A DNA stretch of 64,000 bases from CAXKXX01 sp964059975 (GTDB lineage: Bacteria > Pseudomonadota > Gammaproteobacteria > Enterobacterales > Enterobacteriaceae). Both the position numbers and the translations under genes were made by a program. The notes under the pieces were generated by a model. That model searched no databases. It saw nothing but the letters and a program-made list of their open reading frames with translations, and was not told where the DNA came from. Within the stretch, counting starts at the first letter, position 1. Every line of letters starts with the position of its first letter. Shown one piece after another: positions 35,170 through 45,400 of the stretch. The stretch covers positions 1-64,000 of the forward strand of contig CAXKXX010000002.1 of assembly GCA_964059975.1 (NCBI GenBank). Direction: 5' to 3'.

Positions 35170-35546
35170 TTTACTTTAAATATTTTTCTATTTTTTTATA
35201 TATGTTTTTTGAGTAATCTATACTAGCATATATTATAATTATAATGACTATTGTAAGAATATTACGCTAACTTATTAACGATCTTTTTTTATATTATGCA
35301 ATTACTTATTCTTCTACTAATTGCCTATTTTATTATTATAAGTAGAAAAAATAATTTGTCATTTTTATTAAATTAATTTAGATAAAAATATTATTAATCC
35401 CATTAATAGATTGTTAAGAAAAAATATTAAAGATTACTATATATAAAGGGCTATGTGATACTAGATTGTATTTATACATATCTAAAGTCAGATAGTTTTT
35501 TCCGTGTTTTATAGTAAGTATTCTTTAAAAGTAAGGCCGAGTTAGT

Positions 35547-36947
35547 TTAGAAGCGTGCATTGCGTGGCGTTCTTGGGAATGGAATCACATCACGTATATT
35601 TTGTACACCTGTAACATAAGAAACTAAACGTTCAAATCCTAAGCCAAAACCGCTATGAGGCACAGTACCATAGCGACGAAGGTCGCGATACCATCTATAG
35701 TCTTCTTTATTTATCCCCATTTCTTCCATCCGCTGATCTAGAATATCTAGGCGTTCTTCACGTTGGGAACCGCCGATTATCTCACCGATGCCCGGAGCTA
35801 ATATGTCCATTGCAGAAACAGTTTTACCGTCATCATTCATGCGCATATAGAAAGGTTTGATATTTTTTGGATAATTTTTTATTACAACTGGAGCTTTAAA
35901 GTGTATTTCAGTTAAGTAGCGTTCATGTTCGGAGGAAAAGTCGATGCCCCAGAATACTCGATTTTCAAAGGTTTGTCCTGAAGTTATTAGGATCTCTACT
36001 GCTTCGCTATAGCTGATCTGAACGAAGTGAGAATAAATAAAGGACTGTAGGCGCTGTATAACATTTTTATCTATACGATCAGCGAAGAATATCATATCAT
36101 CCATACGTTCATTTAAAACGGTCTGAAATATATACTTCAGCATTTTTTCTGCTAGAATCGCAGCATCATCTAGTTTAGCAAAGGCAATTTCGGGCTCAAT
36201 CATCCAGAACTCTGCTAGGTGACGGCTAGTGTTAGAATTCTCCGCCCGGAAAGTTGGCCCGAATGTATAGATTTTTGACAGTGCGCACGCATAGGTCTCA
36301 GCATTTAACTGGCCAGATACAGTTAGGAAAGTTTCTTTTCCAAAGAAATCTTTACTAAAATCTATTCTTCCCCGATCGGTACGTGGTAGATTTTCTAGAT
36401 CTAACGTAGAAACGCGAAACATTGCTCCAGCACCCTCAGTATCTGAAGCAGTAATTAATGGGGTAGATACCCAGAGAAATCCATGTTCATGATAGTAATC
36501 ATGAATAGCGCGTGCTAAAGTGTGGCGTATTCGCGTAACGGCACCAATCAGGTTGGTTCTCGGACGGAGATGAGCGACCTCACGTAAATACTCGATGCTG
36601 TGGCACTTAGATGACACAGGATAACTTTTCGGATCGACGACTGGTCCAATAATATTGATGGTAGTAACTTGTAACTCGAGATTTTGACTTTTACCGAGAG
36701 AGGTGACAACCTTTCCAGTGATTTCAACAGAACAGCCAGTAGTCAGGTATGGCGCTTTATTTTGGTAATTCGGTAAAGAATGCCGCACCACAGCTTGTAG
36801 TGGATTGAAGCAAGAGCCATCATAGATAGAAATAAATGAAATTCCCGCCTTAGAGTCTCTCCGGGTACGTACCCATCCCCGCACTGAGATTTCACTGTTA
36901 ATGGGAGTACGACCACGTAGTATGTCAGCCACAGGAAATACGCTCAT
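35547..36947 (-). CDS. asnS: Asparaginyl-tRNA synthetase
   Basis: AsnS charges tRNA-Asn. The product has 466 residues, the same as E. coli. It has an N-terminal OB-fold anticodon-binding domain (GWVRTRRDSKAGISFI, about 24-40) and a class II catalytic core: motif 2 with FGPTFRAENSNTSRHLAEFWMIEPE and motif 3 with GFGLGFERLVSYVTG. The amino-acid site region SVSGQLNAETYA is intact (LTVSGQLNAETYACAL here). The C-terminus IPFPRTPRNARF is typical. Its E. coli upstream neighbour pncB is a fossil just beyond the start. Confidence 0.98.
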   Translation of the reverse strand: MSVFPVADILRGRTPINSEISVRGWVRTRRDSKAGISFISIYDGSCFNPLQAVVRHSLPNYQNKAPYLTTGCSVEITGKVVTSLGKSQNLELQVTTINIIGPVVDPKSYPVSSKCHSIEYLREVAHLRPRTNLIGAVTRIRHTLARAIHDYYHEHGFLWVSTPLITASDTEGAGAMFRVSTLDLENLPRTDRGRIDFSKDFFGKETFLTVSGQLNAETYACALSKIYTFGPTFRAENSNTSRHLAEFWMIEPEIAFAKLDDAAILAEKMLKYIFQTVLNERMDDMIFFADRIDKNVIQRLQSFIYSHFVQISYSEAVEILITSGQTFENRVFWGIDFSSEHERYLTEIHFKAPVVIKNYPKNIKPFYMRMNDDGKTVSAMDILAPGIGEIIGGSQREERLDILDQRMEEMGINKEDYRWYRDLRRYGTVPHSGFGLGFERLVSYVTGVQNIRDVIPFPRTPRNARF

Positions 36948-37129
36948 AGGTTACTCTCTTGAATGTTTAATTTAGAATTGATTGATACCCCAAAATATGA
37001 AGGGACATCTTCTGCGCTTCTTACACGATATCAGAGCACAAGTAAAAATCATAAAATAATTGTTAAATGTTTTTAAACTACGTACGATATATGAAACTAT
37101 CAACACTTTTATCGGAATTACAAGAATAA

Positions 37130-37260
37130 TTTTTTGGTTAAACTTTCATTGTAATAAGAGAGATGTCCTGCTCGGACTCCCAGAAACTTTGATAAGTAAT
37201 CCAGAGTCAGATCCTACTAATTTTATAAAAATATCTTCAATAATAGATCGACTTCGTGGT
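37130..37260 (-). pseudogene. pncB: Fossil of pncB (nicotinate phosphoribosyltransferase)
   Basis: One minus-strand frame reads EDIFIKLVGSDSGLL followed by IKVSGSPSRTSLL, which aligns with LNIVIKLVECNGKPV and AKLSDSPGKTICH near the C-terminus of PncB. The identities I-K-L-V, K-x-S-x-S-P and T fall at constant spacing over 27 residues. Upstream and downstream the frame is lost. E. coli has pncB next to asnS on the same strand, as here. PncB makes nicotinate mononucleotide for NAD salvage; its loss means nicotinate is not salvaged through this enzyme. Confidence 0.78.
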
Positions 37261-37846
37261 TATATTCATCCGAGACAGAGTGTGATATAAACGGGATCAA
37301 CTAACTTGTTGCTAGTAATATCAACAGCAGAAATACGGACCGGATTAGATCACATATTATATGATAATACTAGTATTATAGAGATCAAGTAGATTTCCGT
37401 CGAATAAAAATTGTTTATTCTTTCAAACAATATTCATTGTCCATGCAATACGGAGATAGTCAGATCGAAAGCCCGACTTTTATCGTGAAATCGTAGAATT
37501 AAACTCTGAATCACTAATCAGGTTAAAAGTAACGTGGTAGGTACATAGTCCGATGTAAATAAGTTCCGGATACTTATCCTAATAAATTTAAAATGAATGA
37601 TTTCAATCGTTATGTAAATTAAGATAAAACCTCTAGTAAGTCCGAAACAATACAAGCAACTAAATATTATCTTATTGTAGATCTAAGTAATATTTAGTAT
37701 TCGGCTGTGTATGCAGAATATGAAATAGGGCCTCGAAAATATTGTACGATCAGCCACCTTATCTAGTACTTAAAAAAATGATAAGCGCGTCAAAAATACT
37801 GTATTAAAACCGGAGACATTTATAATCCTATTGGGGTTTTAATTTA

Positions 37847-37869
37847 AATAACCTATGAAATAGGTTATT
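37847..37869. repeat. Perfect 10-bp hairpin, GAA loop
   Basis: AATAACCTAT (37847-37856) pairs exactly with 37860-37869 across GAA, in gene-free DNA. Confidence 0.85.
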
Positions 37870-38452
37870 AATATATATTTACATCAAAACTGTTAGTAAG
37901 AATAAAAATTGGTATTATCATTAATCTAATAAACCTAATTAGCAGTATTACTAATAAAATTAACTCTTACCCTAGCACATTAATATGTGCCTTTATTTAT
38001 TGGATTATTATAATTTTCGATACTCTATGAATTAAAATATAGTGAGATTCTAGAATCTAATTTCATTAATATTCTAGTTATACATAACTTTTTTGATTTA
38101 TAAATCGTGCTATAATTTAAAAGTGTTCTCCCGTATAATATATTTATATTATATTAATTTTATAATTCATATAATAATTGTTTAAAAAACTCATTATAGA
38201 ATATATGTTATTGATTATTAATATTTAGATTAAAGAATCTATAGTTTTAACCTTCAAATATAAATACCGTACCAGAAATATAGGATCCCATAATATGGAG
38301 CATATTGTACGAATCACGGGGAGAGTACACTTATTTTAATTTCTTAATTTTAAATAAAATTCAGATATAAAACGATAAATTTATATAAATTAATATCAGA
38401 AATCAGTAGTCTAGTCAGCATGGTTTTAAATAAGATTTCTATACTAGATATG

Positions 38453-38482
38453 ATGCGTTACCTAAACCACTAGGTAACGCAT
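38453..38482. repeat. Perfect 12-bp hairpin, 6-nt loop
   Basis: ATGCGTTACCTA (38453-38464) pairs exactly with 38471-38482 around AACCAC, in gene-free DNA. Confidence 0.9.
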
Positions 38483-40174
38483 GAAGTTTATAAATAACCC
38501 AAAAGATTCTTCTATAAATTGTCTAAGTGCTATGTCTGGCTTCTATTTTTAATAAATGTGTTAAATCTAGCGCTATTGCACTAATAAAGATCGCGGTTTT
38601 CATAAAAGTAGAGACTGATGGATCAAGAAAGGTTGGGTAGATATAATGCGGGATTCAGGACCCTGATTTCTAAGCTAATTTTTTGTTTTTATTGATCTCT
38701 TAAATCCTCAACGCCATAGAATTAGAATATCGATCGTAGCTACAGACTACTAGCTATTTACATATAGAATAAATATTCTAAATGATCGGATGAAAAGGAT
38801 AGTTATGAATTAGAAATAGATGTCTTGAATTTGTAGAATCTGTACATATCGACGATTAGAAGATAGTGAGGATAATTATTTTTTAATAAACTAGACATAT
38901 ACTAGGAATTAACGATTTTAAAGAAAGCAATCCCACATCTAACAGATACGGTATTACTGCTGCTTTCATACTTATTCTTATCCCACAGATAACACGCAAC
39001 GATCTCGAATAATGTTATCTAAGTGAGAATCAGGGATGCAAGATTGCAATTGTAAAATTTATATTATCTATTCCTTTTAGTTTTAACTAAACCTTTTTCG
39101 ATTGTCTCCTAAACTCTTATATTTCAAGTGTTATAAGTTGCTCTAGAAATAATGCCTTAGTGCCTATAATCTGGATCAGGATTAGTACTGAAAAATAACT
39201 TTAATATACTTTTAAAAAACATGCTATCATATTTTTGATAGAGTGATTGCCGTTAAAAAATACTGGATAAACTAGCATTGTGCCTGCCTATCATCTTGAG
39301 CGTTTAATCGTTCCTCCATCTTTTCAAGTACATTAAGTAATAAGTATTTAGTAGAGTTATATAATGTAACGCGCCTAATGCTTACTATCGAGATCAGATT
39401 TTATGCAAGATAGTTAGAAATCATAGAGCGATAAATAAATGAGATTAAAATAAATAATTCTGTACCTCGAAAAGCGATAACGTAGATTAATATTTTTTGC
39501 TTCTTAAGTAATCTATACACTTGAGCGAACATAACTAGTTTTACTAAAATAATGCGAATTGATAAAAGTGGTAGCTTTAATTAATTTATAGTAAGAGGGA
39601 TGCTGAATCGTAGTATAGAGTAGTAAGGTGAAGCTGGTAGCAAGGGTCTCTAAAATGATGTCTGTTCCTTATTCGCTTAGATCTTCTTTATTTCTAGACG
39701 CAGGCTCATCAGTCGCTCAAATAAAATACGGTATTAACTTATTTTCATGGCATTTTTACTTCACTGAAGGAATTAGTTAACTGAAAATAATTGAGATTTT
39801 ATTAAGTACAGACAGCTAGTTAGCTTATATAAAGTTCTCTAAGCTATAATTAAAAATTACCTAAAAGGGCCTTCGCCTATATTTTTGAAGATAGAAAAGT
39901 CTGAAAGTATAAGTTTTACTCTATGCACGTATACACTTTTAATGCATCACATAGTTAGCATTACTGGGCGATCAGTTTAAACTACAATCGTTTTCTAGAT
40001 CAGAGTATCTTCATGTTACATTATCGCACTTGAATACTCTGTCGCCATACTTATGCGTTTCTATTTTGATGGGTAATCTTAGATCTAGTGTTATAGAACC
40101 TAAAACTATGTGATATCAATCAGTGCATAAGCGCATAAAATGCTTGCTATAAAATTGTAATAAGAAGCTAAATA

Positions 40175-40648
40175 ATGACTAAATACAGCGATCAACATTG
40201 GATGTATCAAGCATTACGTCTAGGACTTCGTGCGCAACAGGAAGATGAAGTACCAGTAGGAGCAGTTCTGGTGCTGAATAATCAGGTTATTGGTGAAGGC
40301 TGGAATCAGGTAATTAGCCGAAATGACCCCACCGCGCATGCAGAAATTGTAGCATTACGACAAGGGGGGGCGGCCTTACAGAATTACCGTCTACTTAGGT
40401 GCATTCTATACGTAACACTAGAGCCCTGCGTAATGTGCGCTGGCGCGATAGTCCATAGCCGGATTGAACGAGTAGTGTATGGCGCAGCCGAGAAGAAAGG
40501 CAAGGCGACTAGATCGTTGATAGATATTTTACATCATCCGAGTCTGAACCATAAGGTGCAGATCGTCTCGGGCCTCGAGGAAGAAAGCTGTGCTGCCATA
40601 TTAAGGCGCTTTTTTCAATTACGCCGAGGGGATGATAAAAAATGCTGA
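40175..40648 (+). CDS. tadA: tRNA-specific adenosine deaminase
   Basis: TadA deaminates A34 of tRNA-Arg(ACG) to inosine, an essential wobble modification. The 157-residue product (167 in E. coli) has the zinc deaminase motif: HAE at 55-57 with catalytic Glu57, and PCVMC at 84-88 for zinc. GEGWNQVISRNDPTAHAE and SLIDILHHPSLNHKVQI are conserved. The C-terminal tail is shorter than in E. coli. The ribosome binding site is weak (AAGAAG). A fossil of purL, a near neighbour in E. coli, lies downstream. Confidence 0.96.
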   Translation: MTKYSDQHWMYQALRLGLRAQQEDEVPVGAVLVLNNQVIGEGWNQVISRNDPTAHAEIVALRQGGAALQNYRLLRCILYVTLEPCVMCAGAIVHSRIERVVYGAAEKKGKATRSLIDILHHPSLNHKVQIVSGLEEESCAAILRRFFQLRRGDDKKC

Positions 40649-41439
40649 TGCAGACGGGGTTCGAGAGCAATAGAGAGAATTAGTAGCTAGATATTTGTTA
40701 ATTTCAGAATCATTTCCGTATTTCCTCATACTAAGAATTTCGAGTGTACGAATTTCTCCTCGGACTTGACCCGTTATTTTTTACAGTAAGTCAGGTGAGC
40801 CGAATTATAACAGTGATTATAATGAGCATAGTTGTAATATACAGAATAATTTTTTCTGATAGCCACTAGATAAAACGACATATTAATACCTGAAAAGCAG
40901 GAATGGTAAATTAAGCACATACGCATGCCCATATGGCACTGCAAAGTTTAGACTCGAGTGCTACTTATCGCGGACTGCATCCTATTTTATCGGGAACTCT
41001 TTCTGATACCGTGAATATCTTTCTAGGCACTTACTAACACTGAAGCCTAAGCTGATGCATTCATGATTTATCCGGCTCATATTCGCCTCCAGTTCCGATA
41101 TGCCCTCAGGGAAAACGGGTGCTCGGCATTCCGAGCGTTCTAATTTGAAATTTGTCTTAAGACTTAATTTATACGAACCGTTTTATTTAAATTGACGGGT
41201 GGTGCTAAAAGATTTATCTAATATTAATTAGTACGCATTAACTACAGGGTAGCTAGATCAGATAAAAATTAATATCAGTAGCTCAGGTTCTGAAAACCCA
41301 TTTACCTTATAGTGATCGCACCTTAATACATAAATATAAATGTTAAAATTTTTACAAAAAATCAGGATTTAATGGTAATGTTATAAGATTTTATGGTGCG
41401 GTTATAAGAGAAAAGATTCTCTTAATCACTATTGAATAA
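40649..41439. other. Gene-free stretch after tadA
   Basis: No frame is recognisable; mltF, which adjoins tadA in E. coli, could not be aligned. A small GC-rich hairpin GCTCGG/CCGAGC with a CATT loop lies at 41121-41136. Confidence 0.5.
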
Positions 41440-41765
41440 ATTTTTAAAGATTAAAGTGTGTTATATTACTTTATATGCGATTGTTCTGCTAATGGCTGAT
41501 TCGCCTACTTATATTTTTGATTAACATAAAGAAGGATCGGGGGTTCTAAAAAATCATTTTTTAATTCTGAGCATATTGCGTAGTGCGGAAAGCCTGTTGC
41601 CCTTGACGCTATTGGGCCAACGCTCCGAAGAATATTAGCTTTTATCATGTCAATGGCGCTCTCTCGTAAGAGTCGACCAAGACCGCACTCGGATGTTATC
41701 CTCATATCTGAATGCGCAAAGTGCACCATGCTGTAATTTTTAATTTATAGAGATTTCACTACCCA
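41440..41765 (-). pseudogene. purL: Fossil of the purL 5' region (FGAM synthase)
   Basis: A 74-codon minus-strand frame (41505-41729) has no gene signals but aligns with the N-terminal domain of PurL. VHFA followed by GRLL corresponds to VHFA and ERLL; RSVGPIASRATGFPH corresponds to GTISPWSSKATDIAH; LEPPILLYV corresponds to LERGVAYYI. Past the stop codon, ANQPLA resembles AEQLFA. Upstream of the frame, N-Y-S-M-V matches N-I-Y-A-E-Y-V with two codons lost. At least 3 kb of the gene are missing. In E. coli purL and tadA are near neighbours, but the E. coli arrangement would predict the opposite strand here, so a local inversion is implied. PurL is a purine biosynthesis enzyme. Confidence 0.7.
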
Positions 41766-42533
41766 ATACCTCTGTATCTATAGGTGGTAGCGTTATTTTT
41801 TATGATTATACCATAATCCTCAATCTTTAAAATTAGCTGATATCACTCTTTAATTGCGTACTGCAGCACATAGATCCGTTGACGTGCGACCCCTCATTCT
41901 AGCTTAAAAAAGCTATTCTCACTTAAAACCTTTCAATCGATTATATCCTACTGGATGAGGGAAAGTTAGAATGTGCGAAATTAAGAACATTTATCGGAGA
42001 TCTTTCTACAGACTATTGCTTTAAGATTATTAAGGTATGCTATATTATTCGCAGTACTTCGAAAATTGATATTTAACGTAATAGAAAACATTTTCTAGGG
42101 TGAATCAGAGTCGATTTATTCTAGCTATTACAGCAGTAGGGCTTCGTCTTGACAGTGGGTAATTTTTTAATTTATCCGCTCTGCGTTATTCGAGAAAATC
42201 TAGATCGGGCTTATCCTATAAATCTTATATTCTACCCCGAATAACCCCTCAAAATTTATTATTTAGAATAGAGCGGCACCGTACTGCGGGTTAACAATTT
42301 GTGCGTATGATGGCAAAGTTAAAATAATTAGTATATGCGGTACCTGATTGAGAATGTAAAATATTGCAATTAGAAAATTCATACTTCTAATTTTATAGCA
42401 AATAAAATCTAGGTTTAAACGGGGCGGATTACTTTTATTCTGGAGGTAAATCTCACTCTTCCTAATATGCGCTTCTTTTAAAATTTTTAAATTTCATGAA
42501 AAAGATGCAAACGCCTTTGCTAATATATTATTT

Positions 42534-42572
42534 CGGATGCGTGAACTTTAGAGTTCCGGATAGGCGCATCCG
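42534..42572. repeat. Branched inverted repeat
   Basis: CGGATGCG (42534-42541) pairs with 42565-42572; inside, GAACT (42543-42547) pairs with 42552-42556. CCGGAT (42556-42561) can alternatively pair with 42568-42573, so two structures compete. Confidence 0.6.
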
Positions 42573-43176
42573 GATAGACATATAGGTTATATATAGCAGA
42601 GCAAGTGCAAAGTCGTACCTCTTATTGAAGCACTGATTAACTAGAAGACGCTTTGGTGCTATTAGTGTCGGCATGCAATATCTGACCGATCCCGACTCGA
42701 ATGATGCACTTCTAATGCAGCCTTCTGAGTATTCATCGCGATTTACTGCGATCTTTTCGGGTCAATTTAAGTTATTGATCAAAGACGAGTCTTATTTCTA
42801 AGGCTACTATTCTGGATGCTTTTAACGCTGGTAATAGTAATTCTGATCTGAATCAGAACCGCGTATATCTCGACGCCGCAAAAGCTCTAAAAAACTTTTA
42901 AATTTGAGTTAAAATCAAATAAGCGCGTTTTCTAGAGGCTGACTTGCGTCATAACTTTTTAATGATTGACCGCTATATTATGATTTTTGAGAATGTTTCT
43001 GACTGTTATTCGCATTATATTTTTTAAGGAGTGACGAAAGAGGTAAAAGAGATCTTGAAAGTATACAAAGCTCTACTACTGATTATACTTCAAGTAAGCT
43101 AGTAGAAAAGTGGGATAATAGCAAGGGCTATTTTTCTAATAAAATATTAAGAATATTCTTATCTTGATTTACTTCT

Positions 43177-43231
43177 CGGCTTTGCCTCGCTTCAAAAATA
43201 TCAACGATATTTTTGAAGCGAGGCAAAGCCG
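43177..43231. repeat. Perfect 26-bp inverted repeat, 3-nt loop
   Basis: Arms 43177-43202 and 43206-43231 are exact reverse complements over 26 bp, separated only by AAC. The arm begins CGGCTTTGCCTCGCTTC. It is the longest perfect hairpin in the window and lies about 310 bp upstream of hemH, with no T tract outside the stem. Confidence 0.97.
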
Positions 43232-43544
43232 TTTATTCTTAGATTCTCAAGTAAGGCGCACCCTTCATAGATTACACTATCTGATCTCATATGACATAGC
43301 ATTTAGACGAGGCTAATGGAGAAATTTCTAATATTTTTCTTAGAAACTAAAGTCTCATAACTTCTCTCCCCCTCAAGATCTTATTGATGACTAGCACTCA
43401 TATGGCAAGTACAGTTGCGCCTGATTCGTTAGTCTATTGTAGTTACGTAAGAGTACTGTGTGTTACATTAGCAAATAGCTGTATCCCTCTCAGATTTAAT
43501 ATAGGATATTAACTCTATCGAGAAAAGTAATAAAGGGAATTAAT

Positions 43545-44507
43545 ATGCAGAAAAAGAAGCACGCTGTATTGCTAGTGAATCTAGGAACGCCAAATGAACC
43601 AACCTCATCCGCAGTAAAATGCTATTTAAAAGAATTTCTCAGCGATAGTCGCGTAATTGACATTTCACCGATGATATGGCAACCGATCCTTAATTCCGTG
43701 ATCTTACCCTGGCGATCACCCCAGGTCGCCAGACTGTATCAGTCAATCTGGATGAAGGAAGGTTCCCCGCTTCTAGTCTATAGTAAACGGCAACAAGACG
43801 CCCTATCTGAGCGTCTACCGAATGCTCTCATCGAATTAGGAATGAGCTACGGCTCACCAGACTTAAAAACCGCGATCAAGACGCTACTTGATCAAGACAT
43901 TCACAGTCTGGTAGTACTGCCGCTGTATCCACAGCACTCTTGCTCTACAAGCGCAGTAGTATGGGACCGCTTGAGACACCTCCTTAAGGACTATCACCGA
44001 TTACCTTCAATTAGGTTTATCCGAGATTATGCTACACATCCAGCCTATATTTTTGCTCTAAAGAAAAGTGTTGAGCGCTCCCTGGATGAGCATGGAAGCC
44101 CGGATCGCCTGATACTTTCGTTCCACGGCATCCCCAAGCGCTACGCTTTTTTGGGAGATGACTATCCCCAACGGTGCGAAGATACGCGGCGTGCGCTAAC
44201 TGAGAACTTGCGATTATCGCCGGAACGCGTGATTATTAGCTACCAATCACGTCTTAATCACGAACCGTGGCTAACGCCTTATACTGAAGAAATTCTGCGA
44301 ATTCTTCCAAAAAAAGGCGTAAAGCACGTGCAGTTGATCTGTCCCGGATTTTCTGTAGATTGCTTAGAGACGTTACAAGAAATAAAAATGCAGCATTGCG
44401 AGATATTTATTAAATCTGGCGGAAAGAAATTTGAATATATTCCTGCGCTAAATGATGATTCCGAGCATATTGATATGATGCAAGAGCTGGTAACGAAGCT
44501 CACTTAA
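43545..44507 (+). CDS. hemH: Ferrochelatase
   Basis: HemH inserts iron into protoporphyrin IX, the last step of heme synthesis, at the cytosolic face of the membrane. The product has 320 residues as in E. coli. LLVNLGTPNEPT, GSPLLVYSKRQQ, MSYGSP, the catalytic histidine in ILSFHGIPKRY (about 194), and CPGFSVDCLETLQEI with the conserved glutamate (about 268) are all present. AGGGA precedes the ATG at a good distance. Heme made here would supply the cytochrome bo oxidase encoded in this window. Only one of the heme pathway genes is in view. Confidence 0.97.
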   Translation: MQKKKHAVLLVNLGTPNEPTSSAVKCYLKEFLSDSRVIDISPMIWQPILNSVILPWRSPQVARLYQSIWMKEGSPLLVYSKRQQDALSERLPNALIELGMSYGSPDLKTAIKTLLDQDIHSLVVLPLYPQHSCSTSAVVWDRLRHLLKDYHRLPSIRFIRDYATHPAYIFALKKSVERSLDEHGSPDRLILSFHGIPKRYAFLGDDYPQRCEDTRRALTENLRLSPERVIISYQSRLNHEPWLTPYTEEILRILPKKGVKHVQLICPGFSVDCLETLQEIKMQHCEIFIKSGGKKFEYIPALNDDSEHIDMMQELVTKLT

Positions 44508-44873
44508 ACACTACTCGAAAAATATACTATATGTTTAGCGTACCACTTAGTCACGCAAGTGACACTATGATTAGATCTATTGAAGAGTAATAGGTCATAA
44601 AATTCTGATTCAGGCTGTACCAGTAACAGCAATTATTTATAGCGATTGATGATTATGATTTTAAAGGATACCTTTAATTCTGAGTCTTTTAATATTTTAT
44701 TAACTCGAATATAATCAAAAGACATACATTGATCGCTTTATAATTTTGTTTTATAAGTAAGTAGAGTATTAAATAGTGCAAATACTCGTCTGAGTTTAAA
44801 ATATAGATAGGTCATGAGAAAATAAACAATAAATAAAGGTTATAAGTTAATATAGCGTCACTCCAGCTATGCA
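44508..44873. other. Convergent intergenic stretch hemH/mreD
   Basis: A 7-bp hairpin (TTAAAGG, ATA, CCTTTAA; 44661-44677) lies about 155 bp past hemH and could be part of a termination region. Nothing else is recognised. The two flanking genes are not neighbours in E. coli, so this is another rearrangement point. Confidence 0.45.
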
Positions 44874-45347
44874 TTAACGACGAATCTTTCGCATAAATAG
44901 AAAGAACCACGGCCACAGCATTCCGTCGACTACACTATTCCAAAATACTTCCATCCGGAAAGAAAGACTAATCGCTAAACATTCTTCTAAAAATATTAAG
45001 ACATCCAGTACCGCAGAGAGCAGTACTACGGTTAATGCCTGTTGCCATAGCGCTATGTTTCGAAATAATTGATATTTAAATGCAACTAGGTAGACGACGA
45101 TACCCAGAGCAAGTGCGTGTACGCCGAGTGCAGAACCAAGGAGCAGATCGATAATTAGTCCGAGCAGGAATCCCGTGCCGATATTAATCTGGTTCGGCAA
45201 CGCTATCACCCAGTAAATTAATACCAGCTCCATCCAGGATGGCCGGAACATATAGATTTGCTTAGGCCAAGGCATAATCTGTAACACCGATGCTACAAGG
45301 AATGAAAACCAAATAATCCAGCGTCCATGAATATGGTAAGTGCTCAC
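44874..45347 (-). CDS. mreD: Rod shape-determining protein MreD
   Basis: MreD is an inner-membrane protein of the elongasome. The 157-residue product (162 in E. coli) has five to six membrane segments; QIMPWPKQIYMFRPSWMELVLIYWV, PNQINIGTGFLLGLIIDLLLG and ALGVHALALGIVVYL are conserved. It is the last gene of mreBCD, 53 bp after mreC. Confidence 0.95.
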   Translation of the reverse strand: MSTYHIHGRWIIWFSFLVASVLQIMPWPKQIYMFRPSWMELVLIYWVIALPNQINIGTGFLLGLIIDLLLGSALGVHALALGIVVYLVAFKYQLFRNIALWQQALTVVLLSAVLDVLIFLEECLAISLSFRMEVFWNSVVDGMLWPWFFLFMRKIRR

Positions 45348-45400
45348 TAGGTACCTCCTGAATTCGGCAACTCTGAGCTTGAGCTAACTGCTCTCATGGG

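Larger units (their letters stand above)
33726..35546. other. Gene-free stretch with many hairpins (former aspC-ompF region)
   Basis: No gene can be read. E. coli has aspC and ompF here; beyond the possible aspC end I could not align ompF. The stretch holds hairpins at 33732-33750, 33749-33772, 33847-33895, 34706-34738 and 35107-35169, and a 22-bp tandem duplication at 34162-34205. From about 34100 onward it is very AT-rich. Confidence 0.55.
36948..40174. other. Large gene-free region (former pncB-pepN)
   Basis: Besides the pncB fossil (37130-37260, listed separately) I could read nothing. E. coli has pepN divergent from pncB; I searched for its C-terminal sequence before tadA without success. 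Perfect hairpins lie at 37847-37869 and 38453-38482, and 37803-37843 contains a 9-bp stem (ATTAAAACC). Between 37800 and 38450 the DNA is very AT-rich. Confidence 0.55.
41766..43544. other. Gene-free stretch before hemH
   Basis: No gene is readable. It contains a 26-bp perfect hairpin (43177-43231) and a stem at 42534-42572 (CGGATGCG/CGCATCCG with an inner GAACT/AGTTC). The last 110 bp before hemH faintly resemble the end of adk (codons S-D-L for A-D-L), which precedes hemH in E. coli; this is too weak to call. Confidence 0.5.

Noticed and set aside
41505..41729. Open frame of 74 codons as a real gene
   Set aside because: It aligns with an internal part of PurL and continues past its stop and before its start in broken form, so it is a fossil fragment.
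43440..43525. adk fossil before hemH
   Set aside because: A few codons (S-D-L for A-D-L with similar spacing) resemble the adk end, but the match is too short, and adk is normally essential so an intact copy should exist elsewhere.
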